DNA from: JBCDBH01 sp039184055
GTDB taxonomy: Bacteria; Acidobacteriota; Thermoanaerobaculia; Multivoradales; J023
Assembly (NCBI GenBank): GCA_039184055.1
Contig: JBCDBH010000049.1
Coordinates: forward strand, 1-23,565
DNA: 23,565 nucleotides
Direction of reading: 5' to 3'
Shown: positions 15,121 through 21,632 of the stretch, one piece after another
Numbering within the stretch: the first letter of the stretch is position 1
Layout of the letters: each line of letters begins with the position of its first letter
Notes under the pieces: model-generated
What the model saw: the letters and a program-made list of their open reading frames with translations, nothing else
Database searches by the model: none
Told to the model about the DNA's origin: nothing
Made by a program: the position numbers and the translations under genes

Positions 15121-16104
15121 CTAGTGCGGGACCTCGACGGTCTCGGCGAGCCGGGTGAGCAATTGTCGAGGCTCGTGACCCTCGAGCTCGGCTTCGGCGG
15201 TAAGCAAGACGCGGTGTGACCAGCACGGTACGAGCGCCCGTTTGAGATCGTCGGGAGCGATGAAGTCGCGTCCGTCGAGCAAAGCCATGGCGCGGGACAA
15301 TTCGAGCAGCGCGAGCGCCGCGCGAGGGCTGGGCGCGAGCTCGACCTCGGCGGCGTTGCGGACCGCGGCGGCGAGCCCGGCGAGATAACCCAGCATGTCG
15401 TCGGCGACGTGGACATGACGCGACGCATTCCGCAGCGGCCAGGTGAGATGACGGCCGACCACCGGCTCGACCGTGTTGCCACGACCCCAGCCGGTGAGCG
15501 TGTCGCTGGCGGCACGGCGGAACATCTCGATCTCGTCTTCGGGAGAGGGAAGCCCCATGTCGATCCGGCAGGTGAAGCGATCGAGCTGGGCTTCGGGCAG
15601 CGGATACGTTCCCTCGTGCTCGACCGGGTTCTGGGTGGCGACCACGAAGAAGAGACGATCGAGACGATGGGTCTCGCCGTCGATGGTGACCTGACCTTCT
15701 TGCATCGCTTCGAGCAGCGCCGCTTGCGTCTTGGGCGGCGTCCGGTTGATTTCGTCCGCCATCAGAACTTCGGTGAACACCGGTCCCTTGACGAGGTGGA
15801 AGCCGCCTTCGGACGGATCGAAAATGTTCGTGCCCACGACGTCCGCCGGCATCAGATCGGGCGTGAACTGGATGCGGTGAAAGATCGTGCCGAGCGTCGC
15901 CGCGAAGGTGTGGGCAAGCAGTGTCTTGCCGATACCGGGCACGCCTTCGAGCAGCACGTGACCACCCGACATATAGGCGGCGAGGAGCATCTCGGCCGCC
16001 GACCGCTGACCCAACACGTGTTGATCGACCGTGGCCAAGACGGTCTCCGCGGCCTCGGCCAATTGATCGATGGTCGTGGAAGGGGCGGCCTGTGGCTCGT
16101 CCAT
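15121..16104 (-). CDS. MoxR-family AAA+ ATPase
   Basis: This 327-aa MoxR ATPase is of a class thought to act as a chaperone that assembles or activates envelope or metal-containing protein complexes. Walker A is GVPGIGKT (54-61) and Walker B is VLMADEINR (113-121). The MoxR signature FTPDLMPADVVGTNIFDP is at 80-97, sensor 1 is VATQNP, and EGTYPLPEAQLDRF follows. The C-terminal lid contains SPRAALALLELSRA and GRDFIAPDDLK. The ATG at 16104 has AAGGAGA (16112-16118) 7 nt upstream. It is the last gene of the six-gene minus-strand cluster, 36 nt after the DUF4350 gene. The DUF58 gene that usually accompanies MoxR does not follow; the next gene is the convergent pilR. The client protein is unknown. 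Confidence 0.92.
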   Translation of the reverse strand: MDEPQAAPSTTIDQLAEAAETVLATVDQHVLGQRSAAEMLLAAYMSGGHVLLEGVPGIGKTLLAHTFAATLGTIFHRIQFTPDLMPADVVGTNIFDPSEGGFHLVKGPVFTEVLMADEINRTPPKTQAALLEAMQEGQVTIDGETHRLDRLFFVVATQNPVEHEGTYPLPEAQLDRFTCRIDMGLPSPEDEIEMFRRAASDTLTGWGRGNTVEPVVGRHLTWPLRNASRHVHVADDMLGYLAGLAAAVRNAAEVELAPSPRAALALLELSRAMALLDGRDFIAPDDLKRALVPCWSHRVLLTAEAELEGHEPRQLLTRLAETVEVPH

Positions 16105-16140
16105 GGATCGGTCTCCTTGGCAGGTTGCTGAAAAGAACCG

Positions 16141-17226
16141 CTAGCGTTTGCGACTCGCGGCAAGCTCACGAGCCGCCGCCAAAAGCTCGTCGCCAGAACG
16201 GATCGCGCTGGCGTCATCGAGGGTCGTCAAGGCATCGCTGTCGCAATCGGGATCGAGACGGCGGACGCGCTCGGCCAACCGTTGCGCCGCTTGTCGATGA
16301 TGTCCGAGGCGACGGTGAAAGGCTCCGACCGCGACCAAAAAGCCCGTCGAAGAACCACCGCGTACGGTCGATGCGCGCCACGCGGGCCCGAAGGCACGCC
16401 CGAGCGCCCACACCGCGAGTAGCCACAGCCCGAGCAGGTGCACGGTCAGCAGATCCCACACGTGGCCGATATGACGGCTGAGCGCCGCGTCGCTGGTCGA
16501 GCTCGATGCGAGGCCGTGATGATACTCGTCGAATCGCCACCGCGGACCGTATCGACCATGGACGGCGGCCAGCAAGTCGGCATTGCCAGCCTCGTCGACC
16601 CAAGCATTGCTCCACAACGCGGCCGGCACCACCAGCACCTGACCACGACCGAGCGGCCAGGTAAACGCGACCGGTCGCTGATCGGGTCCACCGCGCGCCA
16701 GAATCGTGGCGCGTGAAGGAGGCTCGGGCAAGGAGCTCGGCGCTTCGATCTCGGCGGCGCGGAATCCGGGCCAGTCGATCGTCCACGTCGCGGTGCGGTG
16801 ACGCCACCATGCCCGTGGCGCCAGGGGCGGCCAATCACGCACGGAATCGATGTCGAGCCCGAACGAGCCGAGCACCCGCGCTTCACCTTCGAGCTCGGGC
16901 AATCCGGAATAGGCCAGCACGAGAGTCCCGCCGCGACGCGCCCAGCCAGCGAGCGCATCGAGCGCCCCACGTGTCGGTCGTCGTTGGAGCGGCAGCGCGA
17001 CGACCCACAGCCCGTCTGGATCGTCGTCTTTTATGATCCGATCGGCGGGCTCGTCGACGATCTCGACCTCGGCCCGCCATGCGGTCAAGACGGCGTGCAT
17101 GCCCGCCCAACCGCCAGCGCTACGGGTCAGGGTGCTGGCGCGCGCCTCGAGCGTGGTGTCGGCGAGAAGCACGCCGACGACGATGATCGCGATCGACAAC
17201 GCACCCCACAACCAGGCGCGTTTCAC
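16141..17226 (-). CDS. DUF4350-type membrane protein
   Basis: This is a 361-aa protein with an N-terminal membrane anchor (residues 4-24, LWGALSIAIIVVGVLLADTTL). A globular domain follows in which GGWAGMHAVLTAWRAEVEIVDEP and AGWARRGGTLVLAYSG resemble DUF4350 (a GATase1-like fold). A second hydrophobic segment lies near residue 290 (LLTVHLLGLWLLAVWALGRAF). The C-terminal cytoplasmic tail is Arg/Ala/Asp-rich and helical. GTG 17226 is chosen because it forms a GTGA overlap with the stop of the DUF4129 gene (TGA 17225-17223), typical of coupling; a longer frame starting at 17313 would lie wholly inside that gene. The family is common next to MoxR and DUF4129 and has no assigned reaction. The domain call comes from pattern and context. 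Confidence 0.75.
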   Translation of the reverse strand: MKRAWLWGALSIAIIVVGVLLADTTLEARASTLTRSAGGWAGMHAVLTAWRAEVEIVDEPADRIIKDDDPDGLWVVALPLQRRPTRGALDALAGWARRGGTLVLAYSGLPELEGEARVLGSFGLDIDSVRDWPPLAPRAWWRHRTATWTIDWPGFRAAEIEAPSSLPEPPSRATILARGGPDQRPVAFTWPLGRGQVLVVPAALWSNAWVDEAGNADLLAAVHGRYGPRWRFDEYHHGLASSSTSDAALSRHIGHVWDLLTVHLLGLWLLAVWALGRAFGPAWRASTVRGGSSTGFLVAVGAFHRRLGHHRQAAQRLAERVRRLDPDCDSDALTTLDDASAIRSGDELLAAARELAASRKR

Positions 17227-17876
17227 GCGGCCTCCGACGATCGATCGAGCATCGGATCCAGCCGCTGATGGAGATGGCGAACCGATGCGATATCGGCTTC
17301 GGTCGCTCCCCATCGCAACCGATCGAGGTCACGGATCGCGGGCAGAAGATCGGGCCGACCCGCATGGCGAACCAGCTGGCTGCTGGTCCAGGATTCCTGT
17401 GGCGCCGTGACCAAGCGATCGGCGAGCCACCACCACAGCGCTTCGAGAGCCGAAGGGGCCGAACCCGCGGCGAGCCGCTTCTCGAGCTCGGCCCGCCAGT
17501 TGATCCGCGTCGACTCGGGTTGCTCCGCCAAACGAACACTCACATCGACCGGCACCGTCTCGCCCGTCTCACGACGCAACCGACGCGCCACCAGGAAGCC
17601 GACCCCCACCAGGATGAGCAGGATGATCGTCGCCAAGACGGCCGGACCGACGTTTCCCAACATGTCGGCCAACCACATGCCACCCGGCGCCAGCTTGTGC
17701 ACGACACTCTCGACGAACCGTCCGAACGCCGCCAAGACGTCACCGACATACTGTCCGATACCGGGAGGCGGCACCGCCGTGGCGACGCCGCTGGTCTCGA
17801 GCGCGCGCGCGACACCGTCGAGATCCACGTGGCCCGGCTCGAGGAGCAGGGCCTCCGATCCTTCGGGTTCGGTCAC
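17223..17876 (-). CDS. DUF4129 domain membrane protein
   Basis: This 217-aa protein has one central membrane span (residues 78-97, PAVLATIILLILVGVGFLVA). N-terminally, LLLEPGHVDLDGVARALE and two amphipathic helices precede the span. C-terminally, a DUF4129 domain (139-205) shows ALEALWWWLADRL, then TSSQLVRHAGRPDLLPAIRDL and RLRWGA. This is the short form without a transglutaminase domain. The start is uncertain: GTG 17876 is the best codon after the upstream gene ends at 17911 and leaves a 34-nt gap; the frame is open further up (to 18044) but overlaps the preceding gene. Its stop overlaps the DUF4350 start. By context it belongs to the MoxR envelope cluster. The function of DUF4129 is not known. 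Confidence 0.78.
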   Translation of the reverse strand: MTEPEGSEALLLEPGHVDLDGVARALETSGVATAVPPPGIGQYVGDVLAAFGRFVESVVHKLAPGGMWLADMLGNVGPAVLATIILLILVGVGFLVARRLRRETGETVPVDVSVRLAEQPESTRINWRAELEKRLAAGSAPSALEALWWWLADRLVTAPQESWTSSQLVRHAGRPDLLPAIRDLDRLRWGATEADIASVRHLHQRLDPMLDRSSEAA

Positions 17877-17910
17877 CGCCAGCCCCGACGTACGACCCGA
17901 GGATGCCTCG

Positions 17911-18780
17911 TCATGCCGGCTCCTGGGTGACGGCGCGCACCGCCTGTTCGAGATCGGCACCTTCCCGACGCCGACGCACCTCGAGATAGAGCAGACCGAT
18001 GGCGGCGGCGCTGTAGAGCCAGCTGGCGGTCTGCGCGAAGGCACCGAGAAACGCCGACGGCACCTGTGCCCACACGGTGGCGTTCATGACCGCGAGCGTC
18101 GCGTCGGTCTCACCCTGGCTGCCAGCGCGGAAGATCAACACCTGCTGATAGACCATCAGAGGGAGCTGAATGATCAACGTCAGCCCCTGCGCCACCAAGA
18201 ACCCCACGGTCAGCACGACACCACTCTGGATCCATGGCAGCTCCATGAGCCGACCACGTGGATTGAAATTGCCCAGCTCGAAGCTACGGCTGATCGCCGT
18301 CGCGCCGAAGATGTCCTCCTCGACCATGATCGGCAACGCCAACGACAGCAGCGGAATGAAGTAGATCGCCGGCACGAGGCAAAAGAGCACCGACAGCACC
18401 ATGATCACCGTCACCACGATCAGCGTCCCCAGCACGCCCGGTCGAAACGCGAAGCGCCAGGCGCGCGCGAACGATAGCGGGCGACCGGCGATTTGATCCA
18501 TCGCCACCACGGTGACGGCGGTATAGGCGATCACCTGAAAAGCGATCACGCCGAATGCCATGAGCATGGTGAACGCGATGTCGGCGAACATCGTATCGGC
18601 GGCCGCGTCGGCCTCGAAGTCGAAGAGCGCGCCCATCCAACGAGCCTGCGACACCACCAGGGCGACGGTCAGGGCGGCGAAAGGCAACGCCACCGGTAAG
18701 AGGGCCGGACGGAAGATGGCCCGTGCCGGAGCGACCGCACGGTCGATCAACACGCGATAGGGCAGCGGATCGAGTCTCAT
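17911..18780 (-). CDS. Polytopic membrane protein of the MoxR cluster, unrecognised family
   Basis: This 289-aa protein has about six hydrophobic segments: LLPVALPFAALTVALVV, MLMAFGVIAFQVIAYTAVTVVAM, GTLIVVTVIMVLSVLFCLVPAIYFIPLLSL (two passes), SGVVLTVGFLVAQGLTLIIQL and SWLYSAAAIGLLYLEV. The stretch ALPIMVEEDIFGATAISRSFEL resembles the loop seen in DUF975/DUF4013 or glycerophosphodiester-phosphodiesterase membrane domains, which hints at a related fold, but I do not recognise the family. ATG 18780 overlaps the SpoIIM stop (ATGA), fixing the start; a longer frame from 18927 lies inside SpoIIM. Its place between SpoIIM and DUF4129 makes it part of the cluster. No catalytic motif is visible, so a structural membrane role is more likely. 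Confidence 0.75.
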   Translation of the reverse strand: MRLDPLPYRVLIDRAVAPARAIFRPALLPVALPFAALTVALVVSQARWMGALFDFEADAAADTMFADIAFTMLMAFGVIAFQVIAYTAVTVVAMDQIAGRPLSFARAWRFAFRPGVLGTLIVVTVIMVLSVLFCLVPAIYFIPLLSLALPIMVEEDIFGATAISRSFELGNFNPRGRLMELPWIQSGVVLTVGFLVAQGLTLIIQLPLMVYQQVLIFRAGSQGETDATLAVMNATVWAQVPSAFLGAFAQTASWLYSAAAIGLLYLEVRRRREGADLEQAVRAVTQEPA

Positions 18781-19736
18781 GCCTGCTCCACCCGACCGAT
18801 GGCCACGGTCGCCACGAACGCCGACCACAGCAGCCAGCCGATCAGAGCCTTGGAGATCGTCGGCAGCTCGGGGCGTGGTGACACGAAGCCCTCGACAAAG
18901 CCGAGCAGCAGAATCCACGGCAGACAACCGAGCGCCACGGTCACGGCATCACGCGCCGCGGCACGCAGGATCACGCCTCGAGGCACATCCGTCGCCCGCA
19001 CCATGGCCTGACCGACGGTCAACCCGGCGCCGGCGGCAACCAGGATCAGGCTGATTTCGAGGGGGCCGTGCGCGGCGATGAAGTCGAGAAGAGGACCGAC
19101 CATGCCGTAGTGCATCGTGGTGGCGATGACCGCGCCGAGCATCAATCCGTTTAGGAGAATGACCCACAGCGACAACAGACCAGCGAGCGCGCCCCCCGCC
19201 CACGCGGTGAGCACCACCGAGAGGTTGTTGGTGGCGATCTGCGTCGAGGCCACGGCGGGTGGCGTCACCGCGAAGATCGACTCGGTCCACAAGGTGCCCC
19301 GACGTAGGTTCTCGATCGCTTCGGGCGGCAGAAACGTCATGCCGAGCGCCGGCTCGATGGCGGCGAGCACCAGCCCGAACGACATCGCGATCAAGAAAAG
19401 CGCGAATGAGACCCCGATCGCCGGCAGGGTGCGGCGAAAGGCGGCAGGAAACGTGACGCGCCACCAGTGCATCGGTCGCCACCGACGGAAACGGTCGTCG
19501 GCCTGCAGCAGATGGGTGGCTTCGATCGCCAACCGTTCGAGCCGACGGCTCGTGGCGGTACCGGCGAAACGCGAGCGCGCCAACGCCTGATCGTGCAGAA
19601 GCCGTCGATAGTCGACCGCCAGGGCTTCGAGCTGATCGTAGTCGAGTCGCCGAGGGTGCCGACGTGCCTCGTCGATTCGACTCCCGAAATCCTCCCAGAA
19701 GCCCTGACGCAGACGAACAAAAGTCGCGTAATTCAC
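18777..19736 (-). CDS. SpoIIM (stage II sporulation protein M / DUF95) family membrane protein
   Basis: This 319-aa protein has an N-terminal cytoplasmic helical domain of about 100 residues (FVRLRQGFWEDFGSRIDEAR, LDYDQLEALAVDYRRLLHDQA). Several membrane helices follow, including IGVSFALFLIAMSFGLVLAAI, LVGLWVILLNGLMLGAVIA-like and ISLILVAAGAGLTVGQAMV. The segment NNLSVVLTAWAGGALAGLLS and the loop HGPLEISLIL are characteristic of SpoIIM-family proteins in non-sporulating bacteria. GTG 19736 is chosen: GAAGGG lies just upstream, and the frame above it reads Gly/Cys repeats from an 18-bp tandem duplication. There is no sign of other sporulation genes, so it is not evidence of spore formation. 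It is coupled to the next gene by ATGA. It may be a transporter-like or structural subunit; the function is unknown. Confidence 0.85.
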   Translation of the reverse strand: MNYATFVRLRQGFWEDFGSRIDEARRHPRRLDYDQLEALAVDYRRLLHDQALARSRFAGTATSRRLERLAIEATHLLQADDRFRRWRPMHWWRVTFPAAFRRTLPAIGVSFALFLIAMSFGLVLAAIEPALGMTFLPPEAIENLRRGTLWTESIFAVTPPAVASTQIATNNLSVVLTAWAGGALAGLLSLWVILLNGLMLGAVIATTMHYGMVGPLLDFIAAHGPLEISLILVAAGAGLTVGQAMVRATDVPRGVILRAAARDAVTVALGCLPWILLLGFVEGFVSPRPELPTISKALIGWLLWSAFVATVAIGRVEQA

Positions 19737-19742
19737 CGTAGG

Positions 19743-19778
19743 CCCTTCACCACACCCGCCCCCTTCACCACACCCGCC
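19743..19778 (-). repeat. Perfect 18-bp tandem repeat duplicating the RDD stop and the SpoIIM ribosome site
   Basis: The unit cccttcaccacacccgcc (plus strand) occurs at 19743-19760 and again at 19761-19778 without mismatch. On the coding strand each unit contains TGG-TGA-AGGG, so the RDD stop codon and the AAGGG purine run before SpoIIM are both present twice. The inner copy is the actual stop (19767-19765). Confidence 0.9.
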
Positions 19779-20508
19779 GCCGGGCGTCGAGCAAGCGCGC
19801 CAACGCCACCGGCGCGGGTTCGTCGGGAAGCGGCTGCGCGTCGGGATCATCACGCCGCAAACGCTCGAGCATCAAACCGGCGAGCCACTCGGCACGTTCG
19901 GGGAGCAGGTGCGGAACACGCGCGAGCACGCTTTCGGCGACCGCGACCTCACGCGCGCTCCAGCCCGCGGGAATCCGCCCGAGCGACACGCTGTCCTCGT
20001 GTTCGAGCCGTTCGTGAATCACCAAGGTGCCGGCGAGATGATCACCGAGCCGACGCGCTTGTCGATCGATGAAGAAGAGAGGGACCGCAACCAGAACATC
20101 GACCACCCGGATCAGGTTTCGGACCACCAGCGAGCCCATACCCGCCTTGCCGCCCTGGTCGCCCACGGTGCGAATACCGAGCATCAGCTTGCCCGGCGTC
20201 TGCCCCTCCATGGTCACTTCGAGACCGAGAAAATAGCCCCACTGCAAGAGGAAAAGAAGGAGACCGAAGACGGGCCAAAACCAATCGACCGGTACCAACC
20301 CGGCATTCATCGTGGCGGTGGCGATCAGGATGACGAGGGTGATCACCAAAAGCAGCAAGAGATAGTCGATGCTCGCCGCCAGGAGTCGGCTCCCCATGCC
20401 GGCGATCGGCAGGGCAAGGGGCACGTTGTCGACACCGAGCAGATCGGATACGTCCGCCTCGACATCGATCCTGGCCTGTTGATGGGGTGGGAGCTCCAAA
20501 GTCGTCAA
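19765..20508 (-). CDS. RDD family membrane protein
   Basis: This 247-aa protein is the first gene of the MoxR cluster. The N-terminal 35 residues are soluble. The RDD core follows: GMGSRLLAASIDYLLLLLVITLVILI (Arg and Asp of the name), a second helix VFGLLLFLLQWGYFLGLEVTMEGQTPGKLMLGIRTV, and the third motif VVRNLIRVVDVLVAVPLFFIDRQARRLGDHLAGTLVI. The C-terminal 75 residues are charged and helical, which is longer than minimal RDD proteins. The start is uncertain: TTG 20508 gives the stated length, but GAGG (20509-20512) fits TTG 20499 better at 9 nt. The cluster promoter could not be placed; upstream is the palindromic element. RDD proteins are thought to be transporters or membrane scaffolds. 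Confidence 0.87.
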   Translation of the reverse strand: MTTLELPPHQQARIDVEADVSDLLGVDNVPLALPIAGMGSRLLAASIDYLLLLLVITLVILIATATMNAGLVPVDWFWPVFGLLLFLLQWGYFLGLEVTMEGQTPGKLMLGIRTVGDQGGKAGMGSLVVRNLIRVVDVLVAVPLFFIDRQARRLGDHLAGTLVIHERLEHEDSVSLGRIPAGWSAREVAVAESVLARVPHLLPERAEWLAGLMLERLRRDDPDAQPLPDEPAPVALARLLDARRRVW

Positions 20509-20527
20509 CCTCGACGTGGAGCTTAGC

Positions 20528-20622
20528 AGTCTCTTACGCTCCTGCGGAGCGACCGAGACTTGACGAAAATGGATCGCCTGCGGCGGCCATTTTCAGTACA
20601 GCCTCTAACGCTCCTTCGGAGC
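20528..20622. repeat. REP/MITE-like palindromic element between pcm and the RDD gene
   Basis: This is a compact composite of three hairpins. Left: CGCTCC-TGC-GGAGCG (20537-20551). Centre: GAAAATGG (20565-20572) pairs with CCATTTTC (20587-20594), with an inner CGCC-TGC-GGCG. Right: GCTCC-TTC-GGAGC (20610-20622). The outer 23-bp blocks 20528-20550 and 20600-20622 are direct repeats at 20 of 23 positions. It codes for nothing and fills most of the 149-bp gap between two same-strand genes. The design is that of a bacterial REP doublet or small non-autonomous element; copy number in the genome is unknown. Confidence 0.65.
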
Positions 20623-20657
20623 ACCGGCGCGCTACGAGCGTATTGTGGGGTCGAGCG

Positions 20658-21434
20658 TCAACGCCTCGGACCGCCGCCCGAGTCTCGGGTCATCGGCCCG
20701 ATCCGTACCGGCAACACGCGGCGAACCTCACGGCCCCCGTTGGCGGTCTTGGTGACCACCTTGAGATCCTGCACCACCCGACCGGTGGCGACCACCATGC
20801 GTCCGCCGACCGCGAGCTGGTCGAAAAGAGAATCCGGAACTCGCTCCGGCGCGGCGGTGAGCAAAATGGCGTCGAACGGGGCTTCCTCGGGCCACCCCAG
20901 CCAACCATCGCCGGTACGCACGTGCACGTTGTCGTAGCCCAGATCGTCGAGCAGCTTGCGTGCTTTGTCGGCGCGTCCCGGATCGATCTCGATCGTGAAG
21001 ACCTCATCGGCGAGCTCGGACAGCAGTGCCGCGTCGTATCCCGATCCGGTGCCGATCTCGAGCACGCGATCACCGGCGTCGAGATCGAGGAGATCGATCA
21101 ATCGGGCCGAGAGCGACGCCTGGTAGAGAGTCTGCCCGTCACCGGTCGCGACCGGTACGTCCTGATAGGCCAACGTCTCTTGGCCCTGGGTGACGAACCG
21201 GTGGCGGGGCACGCGCTTGAAAGCGCGAATCAGATCCGGACTGTCGAACCCGCGTTCGACCAGCTGCTCCTGAACCATGATCGAGCGCGAACGTGAAAAT
21301 GTGGGTTCGTCGCTGGCCCCGATCGGCACGGCGACGAGCAACGCGACGAGGACAAACGACACCCATCGCCATCCACACCGCGCGCATCTGTCCGCGCTAG
21401 GTGACGATGAGAAATGGAGTGGTGCATCCGCCAT
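20658..21434 (-). CDS. pcm: Exported protein-L-isoaspartate O-methyltransferase-like protein
   Basis: PIMT repairs isoaspartyl residues in aged proteins using S-adenosylmethionine. The protein is 258 aa against about 210 for typical Pcm, and the extra length is N-terminal. Residues 20-42 form a signal peptide or anchor (CGWRWVSFVLVALLVAVPIGAS, then DEP). The catalytic domain has MVQEQLVERGFDSPDLIRAFKRVPRHRFV and AYQDVPVATGDGQTLYQASL. It also has the SAM-binding VLEIGTGSGYDAALLSELA, the acidic motif VFTIEID, and FDAILLTAAPERVPDSLFDQL with GGRMVVATG. The usual GxGQTISQP loop reads GDGQTLYQA here. ATG 21434 gives a credible signal peptide, though only a weak Shine-Dalgarno is seen. It is divergent from the PmbA-like gene. 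Export to the periplasm is my inference; a membrane-anchored form is equally possible. Confidence 0.85.
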   Translation of the reverse strand: MADAPLHFSSSPSADRCARCGWRWVSFVLVALLVAVPIGASDEPTFSRSRSIMVQEQLVERGFDSPDLIRAFKRVPRHRFVTQGQETLAYQDVPVATGDGQTLYQASLSARLIDLLDLDAGDRVLEIGTGSGYDAALLSELADEVFTIEIDPGRADKARKLLDDLGYDNVHVRTGDGWLGWPEEAPFDAILLTAAPERVPDSLFDQLAVGGRMVVATGRVVQDLKVVTKTANGGREVRRVLPVRIGPMTRDSGGGPRR

Positions 21435-21455
21435 GATGAGAATCCCGTGTGTCCC

Positions 21456-21486
21456 CGCTCGATACCGAGCCCGTGCCCCTAGGCAC
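21456..21486 (-). promoter_or_regulatory. Two small hairpins in the pcm leader
   Basis: On the minus strand, CGTGCC-TAGG-GGCACG (21486-21471) and GCTCG-GTAT-CGAGC (21469-21456) are adjacent perfect stems, 22 nt upstream of the pcm ATG. They could affect leader folding or be a protein site. There is no known motif match. Confidence 0.3.
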
Positions 21487-21617
21487 GCGCTATCTTCCTA
21501 TGTTCACCTGCAAGTGACAAGCCAAGCTGACCCGCATGACTCACCAGCCCGCCCGTGACGACGGACCGCGGCCACAGCGCAACGTTTGGTGAGCCATGAG
21601 GACCTAGCCGGCTGCGA

Positions 21618-21623
21618 TATGCT
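21618..21623 (+). promoter_or_regulatory. Possible -10 box just upstream of the PmbA-like gene
   Basis: TATGCT lies 9 nt before the GTG at 21633, with no Shine-Dalgarno between them and no clear -35. If used, the transcript would be leaderless or nearly so, as proposed for rmuC. The same hexamer is the -10 of the better pilT promoter. Confidence 0.25.
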
Positions 21624-21632
21624 CCGCGCATC

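Noticed and set aside
15107..15123. Bidirectional terminator between convergent pilR and MoxR
   Set aside because: The 11-bp gap and nearby bases contain no stable stem or U-tract.
18777..19736. Evidence for sporulation from the SpoIIM-like gene
   Set aside because: SpoIIM-family proteins are widespread in non-sporulating bacteria beside RDD/MoxR genes, and no other sporulation gene is present. The SpoIIE-type phosphatase domain is likewise general.
20528..20622. CRISPR-like repeats
   Set aside because: There are only two imperfect units, each self-palindromic, around a central palindrome rather than a unique spacer, and no cas genes are present.
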